DNA from: an uncultured Opitutia bacterium
GTDB taxonomy: Bacteria > Verrucomicrobiota > Verrucomicrobiia > Opitutales > UBA953
NCBI GenBank assembly: GCA_903957465.1
Contig: CAJBPJ010000341.1
Span: forward strand, 1-11,885
Direction of reading: 5' to 3'
Length of the DNA stretch: 11,885 bases
Part shown: one piece after another, positions 1 to 6,978 of the stretch
Numbering within the stretch: position 1 is the first letter of the stretch
Layout of the letters: the number at the start of each line of letters is the position of its first letter
Translations under genes and position numbers: made by a program
Notes under the pieces: model-generated
The model's input: only the letters and a program-made list of their open reading frames with translations
Database searches by the model: none
What the model was told of the DNA's origin: nothing

Positions 1-579
1 CTCGACATGCAATTTCTCGGTGAAGCCTTTATCGATTGTCCAAGTTGCGGCGGAAAACGCTTCAACCGTGAAACCCTCGAAGTGCGCTTCAAAGGATTAA
101 GCATCGCGGACGCACTGGCACTTTCCGTGCGCGAAGCTGCCGAAATTTTCCGGGCGCAACCCCGCCTCGCTGAAAAATTAAGAACCCTCGAAGAAGTTGG
201 CTTAGGCTATCTGCGACTCGGACAAGCCGCGCCCACCCTTTCGGGCGGCGAAGCCCAACGCCTCAAACTCGCCACTGATCTTGCCCGTCGCGAACACAGC
301 GGACGCCTCTATATATTAGATGAACCAACAACGGGGCTGGCGGCTGACGATGTCTGCAAGCTTCTCGATTTACTTTTCCGTCTACGCGATGCAGGTGCGA
401 CCCTGATTGTGATCGAACACCACCTCGATGTCATCCGTGCCGCTGACTGGGCTATCGAACTCGGCCCAAAAGGTGGAGCCGCCGGTGGCCATTTAATTTA
501 CACCGGCACACCCGCAGGACTCGGGAAGGCTTCGACCCCAACAGGCGATGCTTTGCGGACTTCACCGACATCGCCCTGA
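1..579 (+). CDS. uvrA: UvrA excinuclease subunit A, C-terminal part (5' truncated by window edge)
   Basis: C-terminal ATPase half of UvrA, the damage-sensing subunit of nucleotide excision repair in the cytoplasm. The frame is open from base 1, so the Met at base 7 is internal. In order one sees the end of the zinc-finger module (CPSCGGKRFNRETLEV), the ABC signature LSGGEAQR, Walker B LYILDEPTTG, the H-loop region VIEHHLDVI, and the closing ELGPKGGAAGG segment. The tail TPTGDAL sits where UvrA proteins usually have an HTGxYL-like end, so the C terminus looks complete and not frameshifted. Two deviations from the usual consensus are visible: GLAADDV where GLHxxDV is typical, and EHH where EHN is typical. 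Family assignment is certain. Whether the whole protein is a standard UvrA of about 940 residues or one of the longer duplicated UvrA forms cannot be told from here. Confidence 0.95.
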   Translation, partial: LDMQFLGEAFIDCPSCGGKRFNRETLEVRFKGLSIADALALSVREAAEIFRAQPRLAEKLRTLEEVGLGYLRLGQAAPTLSGGEAQRLKLATDLARREHSGRLYILDEPTTGLAADDVCKLLDLLFRLRDAGATLIVIEHHLDVIRAADWAIELGPKGGAAGGHLIYTGTPAGLGKASTPTGDALRTSPTSP

Positions 580-597
580 GCCTTGAGAGCGAATACC

Positions 598-617
598 TAG
601 GCGGTTTACGCCTATTT
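598..617 (+). terminator. Possible weak intrinsic terminator after uvrA
   Basis: A perfect 6-bp inverted repeat (TAGGCG, 598-603, with CGCCTA, 609-614) encloses a 5-nt loop and is followed by TTT and then ACT. It starts 19 nt after the uvrA stop, in the 76-nt gap before yhbY. Position and hairpin suit a terminator, but the T tract is short, so read-through into yhbY is plausible. It could instead be a processing or mRNA 3'-end stabilising structure. Confidence 0.45.
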
Positions 618-636
618 ACTCGCCCCACAACCCCCC

Positions 637-641
637 GGAGG
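637..641 (+). promoter_or_regulatory. Shine-Dalgarno-like GGAGG upstream of yhbY
   Basis: GGAGG lies 14 nt before the ATG at 656, longer than the usual 5-9 nt. An in-frame CTG at 647 would be 5 nt away and would add only three residues. I kept ATG because CTG starts are rare. No other gene start in the window shows a comparable purine-rich site. Confidence 0.4.
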
Positions 642-655
642 TCACGCTGAGTCTT

Positions 656-949
656 ATGTCGAAAGACGTCTCTCCCACCCTTACGGGTGCTCAAAAATCA
701 CTCCTGCGCAGCCTTGCGCAAACCCTCGAACCCAAAGTGTTCGTTGGGAAAGCAGGCGTGAACCCAAGCATCGCCCGTTTACTGGAACTCGCATTTAAAA
801 ATGCCGACTTAGTGAAAGTTCGTTTTACGGCAGACCGTAAGAATACCGAGATTCAAGCCGAAGAACTCGCCAAACTCACTGCGAGTGCGATTGCTGGCTC
901 AGTCGGCAAGACAGTCAGCTTTTACCGCAAAGGCGAAGTCGCTGAGTAA
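656..949 (+). CDS. yhbY: YhbY/CRM-domain RNA-binding protein, 50S ribosome assembly factor
   Basis: A 97-residue protein that is one CRM (CRS1-YhbY) domain, matching the usual length of about 95-100. It opens with LTGAQKSLLRSLAQTL (residues 9-24), the family's first helix, and carries the GxxG RNA-contacting loop as GKAG at 31-34. The LVKVRF strand (52-57) and closing VSFYRKGE (87-94) fit the fold. E. coli YhbY associates with pre-50S particles, so a role in large-subunit maturation is likely; this is family knowledge and was not tested here. It leads a tight group with ispA (3-nt gap) and hflX, so co-transcription is probable. The start rests on ATG plus the distant GGAGG; an upstream CTG is the alternative. 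Confidence 0.92.
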   Translation: MSKDVSPTLTGAQKSLLRSLAQTLEPKVFVGKAGVNPSIARLLELAFKNADLVKVRFTADRKNTEIQAEELAKLTASAIAGSVGKTVSFYRKGEVAE

Positions 950-952
950 TCT

Positions 953-1828
953 ATGACGCCTGCGTATCGCGAAATACACGCACGTCTCATTACTGAGTCG
1001 GAAGCGGCTATACGCACACTCACGCCCGCAGTAACCGAACGCCCCGCACGCTTACACCAAGCGATGCGCCATGCCCTCGATGCCGGCGGCAAGCGCCTCC
1101 GTCCAGTGCTCTGTCTGGCCGCTGCACAATCCATTAAACCAAGTGCAGATGCGCGCCATGCAGCCGTCGCACTCGAATGCGTACACACCTATTCACTCAT
1201 TCACGATGACTTGCCGTGCATGGACGACGCCGATCTCCGGCGGGGAAAACCCACGGTACATAAAGTCTACGATCAAGCGACAGCGGTACTCGCTGGCGAC
1301 GCATTGCTTGCCCTCGCCTTCCAACTCACCGCCGCACACACCCCCGAAATCGCTCGCGACTTAACTGCGGTCTTAGCGCAAGCCGCAGGACCTGGTAAGC
1401 TCGTCGGTGGCCAGATGGATGATACGATTGGACTCCAAGACGCTGCTTCCATCGAGCGCCTAGAATTTATTCAACGCGGTAAGACCGCAGCGATGATTGC
1501 AGCTTCCTTGGAAATGGGCGCCATCGTCGGCGGAGCTGATGCCAAGATTCGCCAACATTTCCGTGCCGCTGGAGAATCGCTCGGCCAAGCCTTCCAAATA
1601 GCTGACGATTTACTCGACCTCGATGGCGACCCTGCACTCCTCGGAAAACCCACGGGTGCGGATGCCGCTAAAGGTAAGTTAACCTATCACGGCATTCTTG
1701 GTGTCGACGCAGCTCGCCAAAAAATAGTTACGCTCACTGCGGCTTGCCTCGTGGATCTAGATGCTACGGGTGTTAATGTAGAATTTTTGAAAGCATTGGC
1801 TCAGTCGCTGGTAGAACGAAAAAACTAA
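953..1828 (+). CDS. ispA: Type II farnesyl diphosphate synthase (polyprenyl synthetase family)
   Basis: A 291-residue cytoplasmic prenyltransferase that condenses IPP with allylic diphosphates to give FPP, releasing pyrophosphate. It shows GGKRLR (45-50), the first Asp-rich motif DDLPCMD (85-91) followed by RRGKP, the GQ motif VGGQMDD (151-157), GKT (176-178) and the second Asp-rich motif DDLLD (218-222). The four-residue spacer in the first Asp-rich motif is typical of bacterial type II FPP synthases and GGPP synthases. Tyr80, five residues before it, is the bulky side chain that in E. coli IspA-like enzymes limits the product to C15, so FPP is more likely than GGPP. The ATG follows the yhbY stop by 3 nt, with no recognisable ribosome-binding site. 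Length agrees with the family. Confidence 0.93.
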   Translation: MTPAYREIHARLITESEAAIRTLTPAVTERPARLHQAMRHALDAGGKRLRPVLCLAAAQSIKPSADARHAAVALECVHTYSLIHDDLPCMDDADLRRGKPTVHKVYDQATAVLAGDALLALAFQLTAAHTPEIARDLTAVLAQAAGPGKLVGGQMDDTIGLQDAASIERLEFIQRGKTAAMIAASLEMGAIVGGADAKIRQHFRAAGESLGQAFQIADDLLDLDGDPALLGKPTGADAAKGKLTYHGILGVDAARQKIVTLTAACLVDLDATGVNVEFLKALAQSLVERKN

Positions 1829-1833
1829 TTACG

Positions 1834-3147
1834 TTGGATAAGCCCAAGCCACCAGCCCCGCTCGACCTACAAGACCCGAAGGTGCGCGCTCGCTTAAACC
1901 GCGCCCTGCTCATCGGGTTGCAGCGGCCCGAGCAATCTTCGGAAGAAGCGAGAGGCTTGTTGGATGAGCTGAATGAACTCGTCACCAATCTTGGGGTAGA
2001 AGTTGAGGGCGAACTCATGGTTAAACTGCGCGAAGATCATCCGCGTCACCTTGTGGGCACAGGCAAGATGGAGGAAATCGCTGCACTCGCTAAAGGTCTC
2101 GATTGCGGGCTGATTGTTTTCGATGACGCCCTCAGCCCTGCGCAACAACGCAACTGGGAAAAAGACGCTCCTGGCTTAAGCGTCATCGACCGACAAGAAG
2201 TCATTTTAGATATCTTTGTTACTCGGGCAAAGACGCGCGAAGCCGTGCTGCAAGTCGAGTTAGCTAAACTCCAACAGCAGTTACCACGACTGAAGAGACT
2301 GTGGTCGCACTTAGACCGTCAACGTGGCGGTGGCTCCACGCAACGTGACGCGGGCGAAACGCAGCTCGAGATGGACCAACGTAAAATCCGCGACCAAATT
2401 GCCAAGGTGCGCCGTGAACTCGAAGAGGTCGTGCGTCAACGCGCCACGCAACGCAAACAACGTCAACGCGTCCCCCTGCCAACCTTTGCCATCGTCGGCT
2501 ATACCAATGCTGGCAAATCCTCGTTACTAAATCGCCTGACCGGCGCCGACGTCTTTGCGGCTAATCAATTGTTTGCGACACTCGATCCAACCACCCGCCG
2601 GCTGAGCCTACCTTCGGGACGGATCTTACTCTTAACCGATACGGTCGGATTTGTGCGCAGACTCCCCCACCGTCTGGTCGAAGCCTTTAAAGCGACACTC
2701 GAGGAATCGCTGCAAGCCGATGTACTTTTGCATGTCGTGGATCTCGGTTCACCCGAACGCGAGCGCCATGCAGCCACGACACTGGAGGTGCTCAAAGAAA
2801 TTGGTGCCGGCGATCGACCGGTCTTAACGATACTTAATAAGGCAGACCTCTTGACGGATCCTTTCGACCGCGCCGAAGCCCTCGCTCAGCACCCTGGGTC
2901 TATTCTTATTAGTACACTGACGGGTGAGGGTCTGGACAAACTCGCCGCGCGACTCGATGAACTTGCCGCAGAGCATGACAAAGAAATGACCCTGCTCATC
3001 CCTCATGATCGCTATGACTTGGTCGCGCGCATTCATCAAAATGCGACCGTCATCGAGTCGAAGACATTGGACGCGGGTACCCGTCTTGTTGCCATTATTC
3101 CTGAACGCTTACGCTCGTCGGTCGAACCTTACGCCTTGCCAATTTGA
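1834..3147 (+). CDS. hflX: Ribosome-associated GTPase HflX
   Basis: A 437-residue GTPase of the HflX family, which binds the 50S subunit and splits stalled ribosomes under stress. The N-terminal nucleotide-binding-like domain spans about 20-125, with LVGTGKMEEI at 73-82. A long helical linker (about 135-210) contains LAKLQQQLPRLKRLW and the glycine-rich segment GGGSTQRDAGETQLEMDQRK. The G domain has G1 GYTNAGKS (222-229), G2-region ATLDPT (248-253), G3 DTVGF (269-273), G4 NKAD (335-338) and a G5-like TLTGEG. The glycine-rich segment departs from the common GGxGxRGPGETQLE form by having QRDAGE. The start is TTG, 5 nt after the ispA stop; no ATG lies near the expected N terminus and there is no Shine-Dalgarno site, so the exact start is less certain than the identity. 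Confidence 0.94.
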   Translation: MDKPKPPAPLDLQDPKVRARLNRALLIGLQRPEQSSEEARGLLDELNELVTNLGVEVEGELMVKLREDHPRHLVGTGKMEEIAALAKGLDCGLIVFDDALSPAQQRNWEKDAPGLSVIDRQEVILDIFVTRAKTREAVLQVELAKLQQQLPRLKRLWSHLDRQRGGGSTQRDAGETQLEMDQRKIRDQIAKVRRELEEVVRQRATQRKQRQRVPLPTFAIVGYTNAGKSSLLNRLTGADVFAANQLFATLDPTTRRLSLPSGRILLLTDTVGFVRRLPHRLVEAFKATLEESLQADVLLHVVDLGSPERERHAATTLEVLKEIGAGDRPVLTILNKADLLTDPFDRAEALAQHPGSILISTLTGEGLDKLAARLDELAAEHDKEMTLLIPHDRYDLVARIHQNATVIESKTLDAGTRLVAIIPERLRSSVEPYALPI

Positions 3148-3197
3148 AATCGCCTCGAAACCAACGACTCATCTAGGTGTTATACCTGCAACCAATC

Positions 3198-3605
3198 ATG
3201 AACCGCGCCTTCCTCCCCCTCGTATTTGCAGCCCTTGCTCTCGCTGAAGGTACGGCACCTGCGACCACACCAGCACCTGCCAAGACAGGTGCACCGGTCA
3301 GCGAGCGTGAAAGAATTTATAACGAGACGATTGCCCCGATCATGGAAAAATCCTGCGTCGGCTGCCATAACGCCAAGAAATCTAAAGGTCGCTTCCGTGC
3401 AGACAGCTTGGCAGGCCTAACCAAGGGCGGCGAAGATGCCGGTGAAGGCATTGCCTGGGGTAAGCCCAAAGAAAGTTCGGTCTACCTCTTAGCAGCCGCT
3501 AACCGCAGCGAAAAATTAGCTATGCCCCCGAAGAAGAGCGACAAGCCTGCGTTAACACCCGCTGAGCTCGAGATCTTGAAGAACTGGATTGAGACGTCGA
3601 AATAA
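3198..3605 (+). CDS. Small exported PSCyt1-type cytochrome c
   Basis: A 135-residue protein with a Sec signal peptide (hydrophobic core FLPLVFAALALA, likely cleavage after Ala16 at an ALA|EG site), a Pro/Ala/Thr-rich linker (about 18-33) and one haem c domain. The haem site is CVGCH (53-57); Met109 in LAMPPKK is a candidate axial ligand. The helix ending in EILKNWIE closes the domain, as in planctomycete-type PSCyt1 domains. The protein should be periplasmic and carry electrons, but its partner is not evident. It lies 50 nt after hflX and is separated from the next haem protein by a terminator. I chose ATG 3198, which places the signal peptide at the N terminus, over an in-frame GTG at 3177. 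Its haem domain is clearly related to that of the gene ending at 9964. Confidence 0.85.
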   Translation: MNRAFLPLVFAALALAEGTAPATTPAPAKTGAPVSERERIYNETIAPIMEKSCVGCHNAKKSKGRFRADSLAGLTKGGEDAGEGIAWGKPKESSVYLLAAANRSEKLAMPPKKSDKPALTPAELEILKNWIETSK

Positions 3606-3626
3606 TCACTGATTTCAGTCGATTTA

Positions 3627-3664
3627 AAAAGATCCCAAGATGTTGCAACTTTGGGGTCTTTTCA
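3627..3664 (+). terminator. Intrinsic terminator after the small cytochrome c gene
   Basis: AAAAGATCCCAA (3627-3638) pairs along 12 bp with TTGGGGTCTTTT (3651-3662), with one U-G wobble and a 12-nt loop (a G-U pair at 3639/3650 can close it to 10). The right arm ends in TTTT. The A-run at the left arm means it could also work on the minus strand. It begins 22 nt after the upstream stop and ends just before the leader of the next large gene. Confidence 0.8.
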
Positions 3665-3692
3665 TTGTCTGATTACTGTGCTTTACCCTTTG

Positions 3693-6600
3693 GTGCATTC
3701 TATTCGTTGGGCATGCCTTCTAGGCATACTACTTGGCGGCTCCACGCATGCTGCCTCAAGCGATACCATTGATTTCAATCGCGACGTCCGCCCCATCCTT
3801 AACAACAAGTGCATGGGGTGCCATGGAGGTGTACGCCAAGCCGGTGGCATCTCCGTTCAGTACCCCGAAGATATTCTCGGCAAAGGTAAGTCGGGGGAAA
3901 TTTGCGTGGTCCCTGGCAAGCCCGAGGCCAGCGAGTTAATCAGGCGTATAGTGACAACCGATCACGACGATCGGATGCCGAAAGAAAAACCACCGCTCAG
4001 TCAGGCAGAAATCGAAATCCTAACACGTTGGGTCACTCAAGGTGCCAAGTGGGGTGACCACTGGGCGTTCCTTGCCCCAGAGCCAACAGCCACTCCCTCC
4101 GTTAAGGAAAAGAATTGGCCGACTAACCTAATTGATAACTTCATTCTCGCGCGACTGGAATCAGAGAAATTAACGCATGCCGTTGCTGCGGACAAAGCCA
4201 CTTTACTCCGACGCGTCACCTTAGACCTCACGGGACTTCCGCCGACACCTGAGGAACTCAACAGCTTCTTAACCGACACATCCGCCAACGCCTATGAACG
4301 CGTGGTTGATCGCTTACTAGCATCGGCACGTTTTGGCGAACGCTGGGCGAGCATGTGGATGGATCTTAGCCGGTATGGTGACACTAAATCACTCGGACAC
4401 GACGGCACGCGCGATATCTGGCCTTACCGCGATTGGATTATCGCCGCCTTCAATAGTGATATGCGCTGGGACGACTTTATTGTCCGTCAAATGGCCGGAG
4501 ACATGCTCCCTGAAGGCCAACAAGACCTCATCGCGACAGGCTTCCACCGTCTGACAAAAAATAACGACGAAGGGGGAACCATTGATGAAGAGTACCGTAT
4601 CTACGCGGTCATCGATCGCGTGAATACAACTTGGACTGCTTTCATGGGCGTACAAATGGGCTGCGTGCAATGTCACGGGCACCCGTACGACCCCATCCGC
4701 GCAAAGGAGTACTACGGGAGCTTCGCCTTCCTTAATCAATCGGAAGACTCGGATAAAGACGATGACAGCCCGACCATTAAGGTCGCCGAGAAGCCTGAAG
4801 AGGTCGCACGCATTACCCAGCTGATTGCCCAAACCCAGGCACTCATCAGCAACAAGAGCCAAACACCTAAACCCATTCAATGGACGGTCAGTAAACCTTC
4901 ACGCACCATCAGCAGCGCGAAAGACACGCAGTTCGCTACCGATGCCAACGGACTCGTCACTGTAACCGGCAAACGCGAACCAACATCCGTCACCGAAATT
5001 ACGCTACCCGCACCGAAGTCGCAAAATCTCTCCGCGATTACTCTACATACAGGTAATCCCAAAAAGGCTGGCGACGCATCCGGACGCCACCCTGACGGCA
5101 ACTTCGTCTTAAGCGGCGTGGAAGTTTCGCGTGTCACCCCCAATGCGCCCGCACCACAGGGCCGTTTCTTCCGAATCGATATCCCAGGTGCAGGTAAATG
5201 TGCCAATGTATCCGAAATCGAATTGCTCGATGCCAACGGGGTTAATGTCGCCCGCAAAGCGACCGCCACCCAATCAAGCACCAGCCCAGGCTACCCAGCG
5301 ACCATCGCAATCGATGGTAAGCACTCGACCGGAATTGATAACACCACTTCAACGGATACCCAGACTGACCCTTGGATCCAGCTCGATTTAGGTACAGTCA
5401 CACGCGTTCAAACGATCCGCATCTGGAATCGCATGGATGGCGGCAACGACGCACGCATCCTCGGGGCCATCCTCTCGCTCCGCGATGCCGGCGGGAAAGT
5501 TGTCTGGTCGCGACGCATCCCGGCCGCCCCAACTCAGCAACTACTTGAATTCGCGATTACTCAACCCGAAGTCGCAATCGAAGTTAGCCAAGCCAAAGCG
5601 GACTACGAACAGCCGAGTTACCCTGCAAGCGCCGTGCTCTCAAATCCAATGCCTGCGACACTTGGCTGGGCGGTCGGGCCTAAGCGAACAGCCGAACACC
5701 GTTTAGTTCTTTCGCTTAATCAAGTCACCCAACTTGGTGCGGGTGAGCAGATTCGGGTACGCTTACACCACCTCCATACGAAACCTGGTTTAGACGGAAT
5801 GGATTTAGCGCAATTCAGTTTAAGCGTTACCGACAGCCCTGAGGCGATTGATCAAGCTTCGTCCGAACAAATGAAGCTAGCTAATTTGCGTAAAGAATTA
5901 GCCAAGCTCCCCATGTCAGACATGCCAATCATGCGGGAATTACCGAAAGACAAACAACGGAAAACACATGAGTTAATCCGTGGTGGCTGGAATACACCCG
6001 GAGAAGTTATCGCTCAGCCTTTCACGCCAGGAACCCTTCCAGCTATGGGCAAAGATTTGCCGAAAGATCGCCTCGGCTTTGCTCGCTGGATTGCGTCTTC
6101 CGAAAACCCTCTGACTGCGCGCGTTGCGGTGAATCACTTCTGGCGTGAACTTTTCGGCACAGGTCTCGTTGCGACGGCCGAAGATTTCGGCACGATGGGT
6201 GAGAAGCCCAGCCATCCCGAACTTCTCGATACTCTTGCCTATCGCTTCACCCGCGATTTGGCATGGAGCCCTAAACGGTTGATTCGCGAAATGGTTCTCA
6301 GCTCAACCTACCGTCAATCTTCTGCCATCACTGCCGATGCGATGGAACGCGATCCGTCGAATCGTTTGCTGGCACGCGGTTCACGCAAACGCCTAACGGG
6401 CGAAATGGTGCGCGACCAAGCACTCGCCGTCTCGGGCTTGCTAAACATTAAACAAACTGCGGGTACACCTTTCGTACCACCTTCTCCTGGAGGCTATCTC
6501 CGCAATGCTTTCCGTGGAACCCCAGAAGTTAGCGTTGACCAGACGCCAGGACGACTCCGCCGTTCCGTTTACGCTTACTGGAAGCGACTCGAACCGTTTG

Positions 6601-6977
6601 CCACATTGACCATCTTCGATGCCTCTGACCGAGACTCTTGTTCCGCTCGTCGATTCACAACGAATTCCCCCCTGCAGGCTCTGACCACATTGAACGAAGA
6701 AGTGCTGGTCGAAGCACAAAAGGAGTGGGCGAGGCGTTTAGCTGCGACGCCAGGCGACGATAACGCACGCATTCGCAGTGCTTACCTCGCAATGAGTGAA
6801 GTTACCCCAAGCGAGACGCAGATCAAGGCGCTCTCACAGCTATTAAAGCAGGCTCGCACGCGCTACCAAAGCGACACAGCCTTTACGCAGGCTGCAAAGC
6901 TAACCGCCGAGCAAGCCGCATGGTGGCAAGTGACCACTGTGCTCTTTAATACCGATTCAGCCCTCAGCCGAAATTAA
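3693..6977 (+). CDS. Exported PSCyt1-DUF1549-DUF1553 protein with embedded discoidin-like module
   Basis: About 1094 residues, exported and probably haem-binding. Order: signal peptide (core WACLLGILLGG, likely cut at THA|ASS), PSCyt1 cytochrome domain (CMGCH at 40-44, DRMP with candidate axial Met95), DUF1549/PSCyt2 (about 145-348, including LDLTGLPPTPEE and a second haem-type site CVQCHGHPYDP), a middle beta-rich region, and DUF1553/PSD1 (about 789-1070, with NHFWRELFGTGLV and RRFTTNSPLQAL). Within the middle region a module resembling F5/8 type C/discoidin domains (about 485-630, with WIQLDLGTVTRVQTIRIWNR) interrupts another module. The family is common in Planctomycetes and Verrucomicrobia and is usually paired with DUF1501, as here (1-nt gap). 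Substrate unknown. The frame is open from a TTG at 3651, but that lies in the terminator stem; GTG 3678, TTG 3690 and GTG 3693 are the realistic starts. I chose 3693 for the most compact signal peptide. Confidence 0.9.
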   Translation: MHSIRWACLLGILLGGSTHAASSDTIDFNRDVRPILNNKCMGCHGGVRQAGGISVQYPEDILGKGKSGEICVVPGKPEASELIRRIVTTDHDDRMPKEKPPLSQAEIEILTRWVTQGAKWGDHWAFLAPEPTATPSVKEKNWPTNLIDNFILARLESEKLTHAVAADKATLLRRVTLDLTGLPPTPEELNSFLTDTSANAYERVVDRLLASARFGERWASMWMDLSRYGDTKSLGHDGTRDIWPYRDWIIAAFNSDMRWDDFIVRQMAGDMLPEGQQDLIATGFHRLTKNNDEGGTIDEEYRIYAVIDRVNTTWTAFMGVQMGCVQCHGHPYDPIRAKEYYGSFAFLNQSEDSDKDDDSPTIKVAEKPEEVARITQLIAQTQALISNKSQTPKPIQWTVSKPSRTISSAKDTQFATDANGLVTVTGKREPTSVTEITLPAPKSQNLSAITLHTGNPKKAGDASGRHPDGNFVLSGVEVSRVTPNAPAPQGRFFRIDIPGAGKCANVSEIELLDANGVNVARKATATQSSTSPGYPATIAIDGKHSTGIDNTTSTDTQTDPWIQLDLGTVTRVQTIRIWNRMDGGNDARILGAILSLRDAGGKVVWSRRIPAAPTQQLLEFAITQPEVAIEVSQAKADYEQPSYPASAVLSNPMPATLGWAVGPKRTAEHRLVLSLNQVTQLGAGEQIRVRLHHLHTKPGLDGMDLAQFSLSVTDSPEAIDQASSEQMKLANLRKELAKLPMSDMPIMRELPKDKQRKTHELIRGGWNTPGEVIAQPFTPGTLPAMGKDLPKDRLGFARWIASSENPLTARVAVNHFWRELFGTGLVATAEDFGTMGEKPSHPELLDTLAYRFTRDLAWSPKRLIREMVLSSTYRQSSAITADAMERDPSNRLLARGSRKRLTGEMVRDQALAVSGLLNIKQTAGTPFVPPSPGGYLRNAFRGTPEVSVDQTPGRLRRSVYAYWKRLEPFATLTIFDASDRDSCSARRFTTNSPLQALTTLNEEVLVEAQKEWARRLAATPGDDNARIRSAYLAMSEVTPSETQIKALSQLLKQARTRYQSDTAFTQAAKLTAEQAAWWQVTTVLFNTDSALSRN

Positions 6978-6978
6978 G

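Noticed and set aside
542..579. Possible frameshift at the uvrA 3' end
   Set aside because: The low-complexity tail looked odd at first, but TPTGDAL matches the position of the usual HTGxYL end, and the stop follows soon after as expected.
3175..3187. Small inverted repeat AGGTGTTATACCT before the small cytochrome gene
   Set aside because: Only four Watson-Crick pairs plus a possible wobble; too short to call an operator or hairpin.
3177..3197. GTG at 3177 as the start of the small cytochrome
   Set aside because: It would add seven residues before a complete signal peptide that starts cleanly at ATG 3198; neither start has a Shine-Dalgarno site.
3651..3692. TTG at 3651 as the start of the large haem protein
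   Set aside because: It lies in the right arm of the intrinsic terminator and would put a long extra stretch before the signal peptide.
3682..3692. TACCCTTTG resembling the Bacteroidota TAnnTTTG promoter box
   Set aside because: The spacing is off by one, no upstream element is convincing, and it overlaps the likely start region.
4389..4880. Minus-strand open frame of 163 codons
   Set aside because: It lies wholly opposite the DUF1549 region, whose motifs are unmistakable on the plus strand. The antisense product shows no recognisable motif.
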